This document shows positions 18,736-28,664 of a DNA stretch of 64,000 nucleotides, piece by piece. The translations under genes and the position numbers were made by a program. The notes below the pieces were generated by a model. It was not told where the DNA came from, made no database searches, and was given only the letters and a program-made list of their open reading frames with translations. The DNA lies in NCBI RefSeq assembly GCF_021379005.1, contig NZ_CP075171.1, positions 1,922,001-1,986,000 of the forward strand, given 5' to 3'. Source of the DNA: Leptodesmis sichuanensis A121. GTDB lineage: Bacteria > Cyanobacteriota > Cyanobacteriia > Leptolyngbyales > Leptolyngbyaceae. Each line of letters opens with the position of its first letter. The first letter of the stretch is position 1.

Positions 18736-19977
18736 TTACTGACACAGTTGACGTTGCAAGAGTTGCAAGATGGCGATCGCCACTGCAATACTGGCGGTTA
18801 ATCCCAACCAGAAGCTGTGAGCAATCCACGGATCCTGATCCATCGCCCAGCCGCCCAGGGGAGGACCAATAAAATAGCCGATCGCCCAGCATTGAGAGTT
18901 CACCCCCAGATACACCCCTCGGAGAGATTCCGGAGCCAGATCCACGACAAGGGATGAAGCGGATGGCATATAGGTCACAGTAGCCAACGCCAGAATTCCC
19001 AGAGCAATGACGGCCCAGACCAGGGGAAACAAGGGAGCAACGCCAGTGAGCCAGATAAATACAAACCCCAAGCCCCACAGCAACGCCGACAGCATTAAGG
19101 CACGGGCATGGGTGAGGCGATTTAAGGTGCGGGCAATGGGTAACTGAGTCAGGACGCAGGCAGCTAGATGCCAGGTCAAAATGGCAGTTAGAGTCAGAGT
19201 GGAAAAGCCTTTGCCAGCAGGCGGGATGGAGACGAAATTAGTGAAATAGAGTGGCATTGTGCTATTGATTTGCACAATGTAGGTGGTGAATAGGATATTG
19301 ACAACACAATAGGTCAGCAGGAGGCGATCGCGCAGAGCCACACCCCATCCCTGCATTCCCCGATGCTGCCCTTGCGAGCGATAGACTTCGGTGATCGCCC
19401 AGAAGACAACCAGAACTAAGACCAGAAAGGAAATCCCATCAATGACAAACAGCGATCGATAGGCATGAGTAGTGCCCAGCAGAAGACCACCCAGGACGAC
19501 ACCAATGCCTAATCCCAGGCCATCACAAAGCCGATTCAGGGCGAAGGCTTCATTGCGAGTTTCGGGAGTCGATAAGTCGGCGACCAGGGCTTCTGCAGAA
19601 GGCCAGTACAACCCAATGCCTAACCCCATTAATAAATTCCCCAGAACGAAAACAGGAAAGGTTTGCGTGGCGGCCAGCACAAACGAGGCGATCGCCGATA
19701 CCAGACCCGATAGCAGCAATGTGTGTTTTCGTCCGACCTTTCCATCGGCCAGGGAACCTCCTAAAAAGCGGCCAACCACACCTGAAATAGACTGACTACC
19801 CAAACCAATGCCAACAGCAGTCGCAGACATTCCCACATGATTGACAAAAAAAATCGGCGCATAGAACAGGGTGAATCCAGAACCGACTTGAGAAAGTAAC
19901 CGACCGATCGCCAGAATCCAGATTTGATGATTCACTTGGGGCAACCAGGCCGCGAAAGATTGGCGGAAAAGATTCAT
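18736..19977 (-). CDS. MFS transporter
   Basis: The 413-residue protein has about twelve hydrophobic segments. MFS motif A is visible between helices 2 and 3 (RFLGGSLADGKVGRKHTLL), with a weaker copy later. It starts at ATG 19977. The major facilitator superfamily moves small molecules by proton coupling; the sequence resembles multidrug-efflux and sugar-exporter types, and the substrate cannot be predicted. It is convergent with urtE and divergent from the sucrose-phosphate phosphatase gene. Confidence 0.85.
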   Translation of the reverse strand: MNLFRQSFAAWLPQVNHQIWILAIGRLLSQVGSGFTLFYAPIFFVNHVGMSATAVGIGLGSQSISGVVGRFLGGSLADGKVGRKHTLLLSGLVSAIASFVLAATQTFPVFVLGNLLMGLGIGLYWPSAEALVADLSTPETRNEAFALNRLCDGLGLGIGVVLGGLLLGTTHAYRSLFVIDGISFLVLVLVVFWAITEVYRSQGQHRGMQGWGVALRDRLLLTYCVVNILFTTYIVQINSTMPLYFTNFVSIPPAGKGFSTLTLTAILTWHLAACVLTQLPIARTLNRLTHARALMLSALLWGLGFVFIWLTGVAPLFPLVWAVIALGILALATVTYMPSASSLVVDLAPESLRGVYLGVNSQCWAIGYFIGPPLGGWAMDQDPWIAHSFWLGLTASIAVAIAILQLLQRQLCQ

Positions 19978-20051
19978 GATGGGAAAGTATGATTATTTAA
20001 ATCTTGCCCAAGTTCAGAACTGGAGGTTCTCTCCTGGGAAACTTCGGCTTC

Positions 20052-20093
20052 CTCGCTGAACCTGGTTTAGCACTCGCTGAACCTGGTTTAGCA
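20052..20093. repeat. Perfect 2 x 21-bp tandem repeat upstream of spp
   Basis: The unit CTCGCTGAACCTGGTTTAGC plus A occurs twice with no mismatch (20052-20072, 20073-20093). It ends 19 bases before the spp start codon, in the short divergent control region shared with the MFS gene. It could be a duplicated operator or a recent slippage product. Confidence 0.8.
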
Positions 20094-20112
20094 TTTGTTT
20101 TCACCGATTCCG

Positions 20113-20865
20113 ATGATCCCATTTCTGCTGATAACAGACCTTGATAATACGCTAGTGGGGGATGATGCTGCACTAGCTGAGTTGAACCGTCAGTTGGATT
20201 ACCATCGGCAGGTATACGGTTCACAACTTGTCTACTCCACTGGCCGATCAGTGACCCTATATCGCCAATTGACTACTGAGAAGCCCTTACTAGAACCAGA
20301 TGCACTGATTCTCTCTGTCGGCACCGAAGTTTATTTGCAGGGCAGTGATACTCCCAATGCGGAATGGGCCGATCGCCTCTCTCAGAATTGGGATCGAGAG
20401 TTAGTCGTAGCGACGGCGGCTCATTTTGCCGACCTCACCCCTCAGCCTGACAGTGAACAGCGCCCCTTTAAAGTCAGCTATTTTTTAACAGAAGCAGCGG
20501 CTGGCGAAGTAATTCCCCAACTGGAAGTCTTGCTAAAGGAACGAGAATTGGATGTGCAACTCATCTACAGTGGGGGTCTGGACTTAGATATCCTGCCTCG
20601 ACAGGCTAACAAAGGTCAGGCTATGACCTTTCTCCGAGAGACTTTAGGCATCAGTCCCAGCCAAACGATCGCCTGTGGTGACTCCGGCAATGACCTGGCC
20701 ATGTTTGCCGATCGTCCAGAACGCGGAATTATTGTCGGCAACGCCATGCCGGAATTACTGGAATGGCATTATGCCAACCCGAATGGCGATCGCTACCTGG
20801 CTCAAGCCCACTGTGCTGGAGGCATTTTGGAAGGACTGCAACACTTTGGCTTTTTGGCAGCCTGA
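20113..20865 (+). CDS. spp: Sucrose-phosphate phosphatase
   Basis: The 250-residue HAD-superfamily hydrolase opens with LLITDLDNTLVGDD (catalytic Asp pair, motif I). It has YSTGRS (motif II), KGQAMTFL with the conserved Lys (motif III) and ACGDSGNDLAMF (motif IV). This is the S6PP family, which removes phosphate from sucrose-6-phosphate in the last step of sucrose synthesis, a compatible solute in cyanobacteria. I chose ATG 20113; the TTG at 20095 would add six residues. No sucrose-phosphate synthase gene lies beside it. Confidence 0.88.
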   Translation: MIPFLLITDLDNTLVGDDAALAELNRQLDYHRQVYGSQLVYSTGRSVTLYRQLTTEKPLLEPDALILSVGTEVYLQGSDTPNAEWADRLSQNWDRELVVATAAHFADLTPQPDSEQRPFKVSYFLTEAAAGEVIPQLEVLLKERELDVQLIYSGGLDLDILPRQANKGQAMTFLRETLGISPSQTIACGDSGNDLAMFADRPERGIIVGNAMPELLEWHYANPNGDRYLAQAHCAGGILEGLQHFGFLAA

Positions 20866-20882
20866 AGGAACTAGAAACCGGA

Positions 20883-22502
20883 TTATCTAGAGGAGTACAC
20901 CCCAGCCAGGGATTGCAAAAACACGAAGGTGTAGGAGTCCTGACTGATGGCCTGGGCGTAGGAGGCGGTGAGATAGGGGCGATATTCGGCGCGATCGGCC
21001 AGATAAACCTGGAAAAAGGCCAAATTCAATGCTTTGAGATAGAGTTTTGCCGCTTCGGGTGCCTTCAGGGTTACCGCATCTGCACTGGCCTGATCCATAG
21101 TCTTCAGCGTTCTCAATGCATAAAAGTTGAGATTCAGGTGATCAATCCCTTCGGCCACTACCAGATATTTATCCGGTGTGCGTAGCCCATTGAAGGCAGG
21201 TAATTGTTCTAATACGAGAGGACTGAAAATATCTTTGCTGACGGCCCCCCAGAGTACGGGAATCGTGATCTGATTCAACCCATTTTGTCCATACAGACTG
21301 TTGCTGCCAGGGAAGAGAACAGAAGCGGCCTTGATGCGTGGATCACGGAAGTTATAGTCCTTGTGCGGTAGTTGCAATGCCTGACACTGCACCAGCAGCG
21401 ACAGATTCACCAGATTCTTCTTGGGACTACAATCGGCGGCTAACTGCTTAAAATTCATGCGGGCACCTGCCACAGCCAGAGCGGTATCCCCCCCAAAGGA
21501 ATTGCCAAAAATACCGACTTGCTTGAGGTTGAGTTGATTCTTGAATTCAGAAGGGTTGAGCCGCTCCAGTTCATTCAACAGGTAGGTGATATCCAGAGGA
21601 CGATCGATAAAAGCAGTGGCTTGAAACATCTCTCTAGACATCCCCTTGAGGAACGCCTGCTGCTGCAAGTCATCACTACCAGGATGCTGAGGAATGGCGA
21701 TCGCAAATCCATAAGAGGCCAGATGTTGCGCCAGGTAGCCGTAGAGATCCAACCGAGTACCAATGCCATTGGTGAATACAACCAGGGGGCTGGAGCTGCC
21801 TTCAGGCACATTGGGGAGGTAAAGATCGACGATAAACTGCCGCTGGCGACTATCATCTTGCAGCGTCCTGGTTTGCTTAACGTACTGATACGGGCCTGGA
21901 TCTTGCAAGTTGGGCAATTTGCCAAAATCGATCGCTGGCTCGGTGGCTTTAATGGCTGAAGAAGTTTGCTTTAAGGTGGTGATGTAGGTTTCAGTTTCCT
22001 GCATCACTGCAGAAATCTGGTTCCACTGCTGCAGGATCCGCTGGGTGTTCAGCCGGATATTCGTCGGGAATTTTTGCATAAACCCGATCGCACTGAAGCC
22101 ATTGGGATCAGCCGCTGCCTGAATCAAGGCGGCCCGAATCCCATAAAAGCCATTTTGATTGGCGGGAGCCTGAATCAGTTCTCCCAGGTACATCAGCAAC
22201 CGCTCCCCTAAAGACGAGTAGAAAAACTGTGCCATCAGGACGGGGCTGAATTGATAGCGGGAGGTCAGGAAGCTACGAAACTTCTCTCGTTGTTCTGGTT
22301 TCAGCCGATTGATTAAAAAAGCCAGATCAGAGTTGACAGTCCCGTCTTTGGCAAAGGCTTCCAGCGATCGCACAGAAACGGAAAAATCCAGCGGGCCATA
22401 GTTAAAGTTGACACGCTCAGCCGCTTGACCTGGGGAAACTACCGATCCGATGAATAATGCGGAAAGCAGCCCTAACGCAAAGCCAACTATTTTTCGACGC
22501 AT
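20883..22502 (-). CDS. Secreted alpha/beta hydrolase with DUF1400 N-terminal domain
   Basis: A signal peptide (MRRKIVGFALGLLSALFIGSVVSPGQAAE) starts the 539-residue protein. Residues about 30-200 match the DUF1400 domain (YGPLDFSVSVRSLEAFAKDG). The rest is an alpha/beta hydrolase of the PAF-acetylhydrolase/dienelactone type with the nucleophile elbow GNSFGG. It is likely periplasmic or lipid-associated; the substrate is unknown. The gene is complete and convergent with spp. Confidence 0.85.
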   Translation of the reverse strand: MRRKIVGFALGLLSALFIGSVVSPGQAAERVNFNYGPLDFSVSVRSLEAFAKDGTVNSDLAFLINRLKPEQREKFRSFLTSRYQFSPVLMAQFFYSSLGERLLMYLGELIQAPANQNGFYGIRAALIQAAADPNGFSAIGFMQKFPTNIRLNTQRILQQWNQISAVMQETETYITTLKQTSSAIKATEPAIDFGKLPNLQDPGPYQYVKQTRTLQDDSRQRQFIVDLYLPNVPEGSSSPLVVFTNGIGTRLDLYGYLAQHLASYGFAIAIPQHPGSDDLQQQAFLKGMSREMFQATAFIDRPLDITYLLNELERLNPSEFKNQLNLKQVGIFGNSFGGDTALAVAGARMNFKQLAADCSPKKNLVNLSLLVQCQALQLPHKDYNFRDPRIKAASVLFPGSNSLYGQNGLNQITIPVLWGAVSKDIFSPLVLEQLPAFNGLRTPDKYLVVAEGIDHLNLNFYALRTLKTMDQASADAVTLKAPEAAKLYLKALNLAFFQVYLADRAEYRPYLTASYAQAISQDSYTFVFLQSLAGVYSSR

Positions 22503-22659
22503 ACTTGACTACCTACCTTGGGGGAGAAATTTGAGGCTGCAACTAGAAACTGCTCGGTTTGTCATGGAAGGGATTCTTGTTTGTTAAGCCGTTGTCTTGA
22601 TCACAATCTTAAGAGCTATACGGCAGAGTCGGATGATTGGAATTGGGCGACTGCTCAAC

Positions 22660-24234
22660 TTATTTAATTTGCGATCCATAGGGATAGCCAAAATAAGTCT
22701 TGAAGCGAGGCCAACTCTGACTGAAAGGCACTTTGATCTCCCTGCACAGATAGATGGGAGTGTGACGTTTAAGACCAACCACATGGGCGTGCGTAACAGT
22801 ATCTACCAGCTCAACCTGGTTGAACAGTTGCTGCAGGTAATTGCGATCGCCCCCCAAACTAATCACCTGTTCCCCCGAATAATGCCGATAGCCCCAAAAA
22901 TAAAAGGTATGGGCACCACTGATACCTTTGGGTAAACCATAGCGAGGGCCATAAAAATCGATCGCTGCAGCATCATGGTACTCCCAGGACAGAACTGCCG
23001 TTTGAGCCTGTTCGCTGGCAGGTAATTGATGATAAATCTGGCTAACCTCGGCCACCCTATCTTCCCAACCCAGCATATCTCTAAAAAGTAATGGTGCTTC
23101 TTGATCAGTTAATGTTGCATCGGAGCGATCGGGCAGGGAATAAATGGATGAGTAATAGCTCGAAATTTGTAATAAAGTCTGCATGGGTAACACAGGCAGC
23201 GTCATAGGCATCATCAGGATGGCGCTGGACAGCAACACTCCGGGGATAATCGCCTTGAATAGCCGCTGGCCCCTAACCCACTGCTCAACCACGATCGCCC
23301 CACTGGCAAATAGCATCGGGTAGAGCGGAGCCAGGTAATAGGACTTGCCTTGCAACAACAGAAACAGCCCATACGTAATCAAAAAGATCCAACCAAATAG
23401 ACGATAGGGTTTGCCCTCTTTAGACGCTAAATAAAAATAAAGCCCAGCCAGCCAAATGGGCAGAGCTAACAAATGCATCATTAAGATGGGCTGCACGAAT
23501 AAATCAATGATTGACTCAGGAAATGGCTTTTTGCTATACAGATTTGCGGCATTTTGTTGCTCTAGAAACGGCCAGCCATGTTGAGCCTGCCAGATGAGAG
23601 TAGGAATAAACAGAGCGATCGCAATCACTCCTGCCAACCAGAACCATTTCTTTGAGAACACCTGGCGCTGGGTTAGCCATAGTCCTACTATCAAACTAAA
23701 CGCAAAGAAGATCATAGAAAACTTATTCAGCAAACCAATGCCAATCACAACCCCAATGAGTAGCCATAACCTTGGTCTGCGGTATTTGATGCAAAGCAGA
23801 ATTAGATAACTACATAAAGTCCAGATCAGTGGCTCAAAGGCATTCATGGTTAGTATCGTATGCATTGCCAAAAAGTAAGGCGATACCACCACTAACAGCG
23901 CTGCCAGATATTGAGCAAAGCGCCCTCCACCCAATTCACGAGCGATTAACCCCGTGAGAATGACCAGCAACGCTCCTGCGATCGCTGGAAAAAAGCGAAT
24001 TGCAAATAGGGAATCACCCATCAGCGATCGACTGAAGTGGGCGACAACTGCAACCAGGGGAGGCAACTCTGCATAGCCCCAAGCCAATCTATCTCCACAA
24101 GCCATGTAATATAGCTCATCCAAATGGTAGCCATATTGCCCGTTGGTTGCAAAATGCAGTATTAACTTCAGCCATGCGAGAAACCAGAGAATGACAAGAT
24201 CACTCCTCAACCACTGAATCACCTGCTTTTGCAT
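22660..24234 (-). CDS. Membrane glycosyltransferase of the ArnT/PMT (GT39-like) type
   Basis: The 524-residue protein starts at ATG 24234; a TTG two codons earlier is less likely. Many hydrophobic segments occupy the first two thirds. The first loop contains [20 protein letters not shown], the acidic D-E motif of polyprenyl-phosphate-dependent glycosyltransferases (GT39/GT83). The hydrophilic C-terminal part has a lumenal-type domain. It should transfer a sugar from a lipid-linked donor on the outer face of the membrane, perhaps to a lipid or protein. The acceptor is not evident from the neighbours. Confidence 0.75.
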   Translation of the reverse strand: MQKQVIQWLRSDLVILWFLAWLKLILHFATNGQYGYHLDELYYMACGDRLAWGYAELPPLVAVVAHFSRSLMGDSLFAIRFFPAIAGALLVILTGLIARELGGGRFAQYLAALLVVVSPYFLAMHTILTMNAFEPLIWTLCSYLILLCIKYRRPRLWLLIGVVIGIGLLNKFSMIFFAFSLIVGLWLTQRQVFSKKWFWLAGVIAIALFIPTLIWQAQHGWPFLEQQNAANLYSKKPFPESIIDLFVQPILMMHLLALPIWLAGLYFYLASKEGKPYRLFGWIFLITYGLFLLLQGKSYYLAPLYPMLFASGAIVVEQWVRGQRLFKAIIPGVLLSSAILMMPMTLPVLPMQTLLQISSYYSSIYSLPDRSDATLTDQEAPLLFRDMLGWEDRVAEVSQIYHQLPASEQAQTAVLSWEYHDAAAIDFYGPRYGLPKGISGAHTFYFWGYRHYSGEQVISLGGDRNYLQQLFNQVELVDTVTHAHVVGLKRHTPIYLCREIKVPFSQSWPRFKTYFGYPYGSQIK

Positions 24235-24408
24235 CAGCAACCTCTACACCAGAATCGGCTACATCCAATAGAGCAATTGGGCTGGAGGAAATCAAGCCTG
24301 AATCTTTCGCTCAAAAAATTGGCGTAGTGCCTTCATCGTATCGGCATCATAAACCTATTTCAGATCCCAAACTTGTTGAATCACCCAAATTCCCTAATCT
24401 CCATCCAT

Positions 24409-24600
24409 AACAAAAGGGAGTGCTATGTAACACTCCCCAAAATTGTCTCAGTTGATTTGACTGAGTAACCCTCAAAACTCCTTTGGAGAAAGCCTCAGGA
24501 GATCTTTAGCTAGTGAACTAAACCAAGTCTGCCTGGAGACCGGTCGTTTTCCGATCATAGGAACTCCGGTTCTAGACTTGGACAAGGTTTAACTGAAATT
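24409..24600 (-). ncRNA. Candidate structured RNA ending in a terminator
   Basis: Long-range complementarity is clear in this gene-free stretch. AGACTTGG at 24574-24581 pairs with CCAAGTCT at 24523-24530, and CCGGT (24566-24570) pairs with ACCGG (24539-24543) inside it. CTCAGT/ACTGAG flank 24447-24463. On the minus strand the region ends with the terminator hairpin at 24411-24438. It could be a small RNA or the 3' UTR of the DUF4278 gene, which lay directly upstream on this strand before the IS insertion. I recognise no known RNA family. Confidence 0.3.
24411..24438 (-). terminator. Intrinsic terminator (minus strand)
   Basis: Read on the minus strand, GGGAGTG-TTACATAG-CACTCCC is a 7-bp stem with an 8-base loop and is followed by TTTTGTT. 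It would end transcripts coming from the DUF4278 side or from the structured RNA candidate. Confidence 0.6.
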
Positions 24601-24654
24601 GGTACCTCTTCTTTAGGGCATACAACCATACGTCCCATCGAGGGAATTACCTTA

Positions 24655-25973
24655 GGAGCTTGCAAATAAATAAAATACCAGTCATTTTAGCGGGAGCAGA
24701 GCGGAAATATCCCTCTCCTGGCTGAGAATCTCTAGAACAACACTCTCCTTACCATGCTCGACGACAAGATTAAAGCAAGCCTGAAAGATGCTGCTCGAAA
24801 GCTGACTGGACACCGTAAGCGAGATTTTATCGCAAAAGTTGCAGAGGACTATTTTGACGGTTCAGCCCGGAAAACGGAAACGGTTTTAGGGTGGAATCGC
24901 GCCAGTGTGCAACTGGGTCTGCATGAACGCCGCAGTGGAATCACCTGTGTTGATAACTATCGAGCTAGAGGGCGGCATAAAAGCGAAGTGGTGTTGGTCA
25001 ATTTGGAAGCCGATATTGCCAGTTTAGTGGACAGGCAAGCCCAAGCTGATCCGAAATTTCAATCGACCTTCTTATATGCTCGTATCAGTGCCCAAGCCGT
25101 CCGAGATGCCTTAAGTGAGCAGAAGGGCTACGACGAGGAACAACTGCCTTCGCGTCAGACCATTGGGGCAATTCTCAATCGCATGGGATATCGCCTAAAA
25201 AAACACAAAAAGTCAAACCGTTGAAGAAGATCGCTCAAACCGATGCCATCTTTGACAATGTTGCTCAAGAGAATCAACGGGCTGATGCCAATCCGAAGTC
25301 CTTGAGGCTCTCGATTGACACCAAAGCCAAAGTTAAGATCGGCAATCTATCGCGTAATGGCAAGGATCGCACTCTAGAAGCCAGAAAAGCCGACGACCAC
25401 GATAGTGAGTGGCAGTCGGTGTTAGTGCCTTTGGCATTCTCAATCTCGACAACGACGAGTTGTCGATTTACTTCGGTCAATCGGCTGAAACCAGCGATTT
25501 TATAGCCGATTGTTTGGAGTGGTGGTGGCAGGACAATCAAGACCATTACCCGGAGATTGAGGAATGGGTGATCAATTTAGATGGAGGACCCGCCACTCGC
25601 AGTGATCGCACTCAGTTCATCAAACGCATGGTTGAACTCGCCCAAACGATCATGCTCCCGATTCGATTGATTTACTACCCGCCTTATCACAGTAAATACA
25701 ATGCCATTGAACGATGCTGGGCAGCGCTTGAGCAGTATTGGAATGGAGCCATCTTGGATTCGGTAGAAGCGGCAGTTCAATGGGCCAGTCACATGACCTG
25801 GAAAGCAATGAATCCAGTCGTTTATCTGGTTGAAGGCATTTATGAAAAAGGGGTCAAGGTATTGGCTGAGGAGCTAGCAGATTATCTCCCTTTCTGGCAA
25901 CGGTCTGAAGCTCTGCCCAAATGGGATATTACTATTCTCCCCGATTGATTGGGATATTATTTAATTGCAAACC
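24655..25973 (+). mobile_element. ISAzo13-family insertion sequence (decayed)
   Basis: The element surrounds the transposase remnants. Its ends are imperfect inverted repeats: 24658-24679 (GCTTGCAAATAAATAAAATA and on) matches the complement of 25951-25972 at 18 of 22 positions. CCTTA at 24650-24654 and again at 25974-25978 may be the target duplication; a shorter TTA duplication is also possible, so the outer boundaries are uncertain by 1-3 bases. The right end abuts the stop codon of the DUF4278 gene. Confidence 0.65.
24754..25948 (+). pseudogene. ISAzo13-family transposase, two frame interruptions
   Basis: Three frames together make one transposase. 24754-25224 encodes the N-terminal DNA-binding part, ending RLKKHKKSNR. 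25150-25430 in the -1 frame encodes KKTQKVKPLKKIAQTDAIFDNV and SLRLSIDTKAKVKIGN. 25409-25948 encodes FGILNLDNDELSIYFGQ, VINLDGGP and LIYYPPYHSKYNAIERCW, with the catalytic acidic residues. The first switch happens at an A7 run (25197-25203) and could be a programmed -1 shift. The second, near 25425, has no slippery site and looks like a 1-base deletion, so the gene is probably inactive. Confidence 0.8.
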
Positions 25974-25975
25974 CC

Positions 25976-26425
25976 TTAACTGACCGCCGGTTGGTACAGA
26001 TCGTAAGCTGACCAAGCTGTTTCTGGAGCTTCAACGGCTTGAGCAAAGCGCCCTAATACCGAGAGTTCTCGCTTTTCGGTGTGCAAGCGATCGCGCCGAA
26101 TCAGTTGACGGCAGGTTTCCGTGACGGTTTCTGCCTTCGCAGCGACGGCTTTGGGAGTTCCACCTTGATAACGCACGCCGCGATAGATCAGTTCGTATGG
26201 TTCTCTAGCCGTTGTAGCTTGAGGAACCGTTGCTGAATCTGCAACTCCCGTTTGGTAACGAACTCCACGATAGATGAGTTCTAGGGCAGGATGGGTGGCA
26301 ATGGGTTGAGTTGCAGTGCGGAAATTCACTGCTGCTCCCCGATACTTGCCAGCCAAATCCGTTGGGGTTGTTTCAACGGTTGCAGGAGTATAGTTGTAGC
26401 TAACGCCACGATATAAAAGCTTCAT
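25976..26425 (-). CDS. DUF4278 repeat protein
   Basis: The 149-residue protein contains three copies of the DUF4278 motif (K/E)LIYRGVRY/KLLYRGVSY, at residues 2-10, about 49-57 and about 78-86. Variable Ala/Thr-rich spacers separate them. DUF4278 proteins are small, cyanobacterium-typical and of unknown function. The ATG at 26425 gives MKLLYRGVSYNY, the family's usual N-terminus. Its TAA stop overlaps the putative target duplication of the ISAzo13 element, so the insertion fell exactly at the gene end without changing the product. Confidence 0.8.
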   Translation of the reverse strand: MKLLYRGVSYNYTPATVETTPTDLAGKYRGAAVNFRTATQPIATHPALELIYRGVRYQTGVADSATVPQATTAREPYELIYRGVRYQGGTPKAVAAKAETVTETCRQLIRRDRLHTEKRELSVLGRFAQAVEAPETAWSAYDLYQPAVS

Positions 26426-27018
26426 AGGATTCGCCTCCAGTATTGCGATGAGTGTGAAGGCGCGTTCCTTCGGGAAAATTCCCTACTTCCGTCTCCTTGC
26501 TATCTGTGATCGAATTTTTGTGATTGAGCTTAGAGATGAACGATTTTTATAATTTCAGTATACCTTTTCTTTCCATCAAAAGATCACCCTAGCGGAGGAA
26601 TCAACTGGGAGAGAACGTTAAGAAATGGGGATAAATATTAAATTCAATGAGAATTGGATTCACCAGCCCTACACCGATACCGTGAAGGCAGAGATGGTAG
26701 ATGTTCAGAAGTGGCGATCGCTCAAAATACCCGCCTCAATCATCGATGCAATGATCGTTGCCTTTTGCCTTCTCCCCCCTACTTTCTGCCATCCTCTTAA
26801 GGAACCAGGGCAACTCGGACGGTAGTACATGGGACAGATGGAACGATCGCCCACCGGACACAATGAGGTGAGCATCTGGTGCTAAAAGATAAGTGCGATC
26901 GCTCGATCTTGTAGGATGAGTTAGGCCTAGCCGCAACGCATCAGATCCCTGTTTCATCATCTTTCTTGACGATCGATCGTCTTGCTTGATCCTCTAACTT
27001 CTGGCTCCCCTTGCTTCT
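26426..27018. other. Gene-free interval upstream of trpE and DUF4278
   Basis: This 593-bp divergent region holds control signals for both neighbours. It also holds a copy of a widespread bacterial palindromic repeat at 26911-26944 (GTAGGATGAGTTAGGC, then GCCGCAACGCATC). A 66-codon open frame at 26625-26825 has no recognisable motif and runs through HIP1 sites, so I do not support it as a gene. No NtcA or Trp attenuator structure was identified. Confidence 0.5.
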
Positions 27019-28566
27019 ATGATTTTTCCTGATTTTTCTCAGTTCTCTGCCCTGGCGCGTGAAGGAAACTTTGTTCCGGTATATCAGGAATGGGTTGCTG
27101 ATCTGGATACTCCCGTTTCCGCCTGGTATCGCGTCTGTGCCGGACAACCCTACAGTTTTTTGCTGGAATCCGTAGAAGGGGGAGAACGCATCGGGCGCTA
27201 TAGCTTACTGGGGTGTGATCCGCTCTGGGTACTGGAAGCCAGAGGCAATACGGCCACTCAAACCTATCGAGATGGTTCCACACAAGTCTTTACTGGCGAT
27301 CCATTTGCAGCCCTTGCTCAGTGCCTGGAACCTTATCATCCTGTTAAGCTGCCGCAATTACCCCCAGGAATCGGTGGCCTCTTTGGTTTTTGGGGCTATG
27401 AATTGATTCATTGGATTGAACCCCGCGTTCCCATCTATCCCGCCACTGCAGAGGATTTACCCGATGGCCTGTGGATGCAGGTGGATAATTTGTTGATTTT
27501 TGATCAGGTTAAACGCAAAGTCTGGGCGATCGCCTACGCTGACCTGCGCGATCCCAACATTGATTTGCAAGCCGCCTATCAGCAAGCCTGCGATCGCGTC
27601 TCCCAACTCGTCGATAAACTGCAATCGCCTCTCTCCGAACAAGCCCGCCTCTTAGCATGGCACCCCCCCTCATCCCCCCACTCCCCTGTTTCCTCCCTCC
27701 CGCCCTCCTACACCAGCAACTTCACCCCTGAAAACTTCTGTGCTGCCGTTGAAAAAGCCAAAGGCCACATCCGGGCAGGCGATATTTTTCAGGTGGTGAT
27801 CTCTCAACAGTTGTCAGCCGAGTACAGCGGCGATCCCTTTGCTTTGTACCGATCGCTCAGGTTGATTAATCCCTCGCCTTACATGGCCTATTTCCATTTC
27901 GGCAACTGGCAGATCATTGGTTCCAGTCCGGAGGTGATGGTGAAAGCCGAGCGGGGACGCAACCCAGATGATCCATTGATTGCGACGGTGCGGCCCATTG
28001 CGGGTACTCGTCGTCGAGGACAGACAGCCGCTGAAGATGAGGCATTGGCCAGTGACCTGCTCCAGGATCCGAAGGAAATTGCCGAACACGTTATGCTGGT
28101 TGACCTGGGCCGGAATGACCTGGGCCGGGTCTGTATGAATGGCACAGTGAAGGTCGATGAGTTAATGGTGATTGAGCGCTACTCTCATGTGATGCACATT
28201 GTCAGTAATGTGATTGGTCAACTGGCTCCGGGTAAAACGGCCTGGGATTTACTGAAAGCCTGTTTTCCAGCGGGAACGGTAAGCGGTGCGCCTAAAATTC
28301 GGGCCATGGAGATCATTCACGATCTGGAACCCTGTCGTCGCGGGCCGTACTCCGGTGCCTATGGGTTCTATGACTTTGAGGGGCAGTTGAATACCGCGAT
28401 CGCCATCCGTACCATGGTCGTACGTCGCCAACCCAATGGTCAGCATCGAGTGAGTGTACAAGCAGGAGCCGGACTGGTGGCCGATTCAGTCCCCGAAAAA
28501 GAGTATGAAGAAACCCTCAACAAAGCCAGAGGTTTACTGGAAGCGATTCGGTGCTTGGGCGAATAG
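27019..28566 (+). CDS. trpE: Anthranilate synthase component I
   Basis: The 515-residue protein makes anthranilate from chorismate with ammonia supplied by TrpG, the first step of tryptophan synthesis. The N-terminal feedback site motif LLES (in FLLESVEGGERIGRYSLLG) is present. The chorismate-binding core contains GTVSGAPKIRAMEIIHDLEP and YSGAYGFYDFEGQLNTAIAIRT. Residues about 212-234 are a Pro/Ser-rich stretch (PPSSPHSPVSSLPPS), encoded by C-rich DNA between the regulatory and catalytic parts. It resembles the repeat-derived inserts in hpnB and shc. No trpG lies beside it. Confidence 0.94.
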   Translation: MIFPDFSQFSALAREGNFVPVYQEWVADLDTPVSAWYRVCAGQPYSFLLESVEGGERIGRYSLLGCDPLWVLEARGNTATQTYRDGSTQVFTGDPFAALAQCLEPYHPVKLPQLPPGIGGLFGFWGYELIHWIEPRVPIYPATAEDLPDGLWMQVDNLLIFDQVKRKVWAIAYADLRDPNIDLQAAYQQACDRVSQLVDKLQSPLSEQARLLAWHPPSSPHSPVSSLPPSYTSNFTPENFCAAVEKAKGHIRAGDIFQVVISQQLSAEYSGDPFALYRSLRLINPSPYMAYFHFGNWQIIGSSPEVMVKAERGRNPDDPLIATVRPIAGTRRRGQTAAEDEALASDLLQDPKEIAEHVMLVDLGRNDLGRVCMNGTVKVDELMVIERYSHVMHIVSNVIGQLAPGKTAWDLLKACFPAGTVSGAPKIRAMEIIHDLEPCRRGPYSGAYGFYDFEGQLNTAIAIRTMVVRRQPNGQHRVSVQAGAGLVADSVPEKEYEETLNKARGLLEAIRCLGE

Positions 28567-28664
28567 CTGCTTCTTCCGGCGATCGCTCGGCTTAATTACA
28601 CTTATGGGCATCATCGCATTGGAGCTTGATCTGAATATATTTTTCTGAATATATTTTGAAGAAC

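Noticed and set aside
20763-21185. 140-codon plus-strand frame at the spp/hydrolase junction
   Set aside because: Antisense to the well-supported alpha/beta hydrolase and out of frame with spp.
26625-26825. 66-codon open frame upstream of trpE
   Set aside because: No recognisable motif, ordinary length for a chance frame, crosses HIP1 and repeat sequence, and no good ribosome-binding site.
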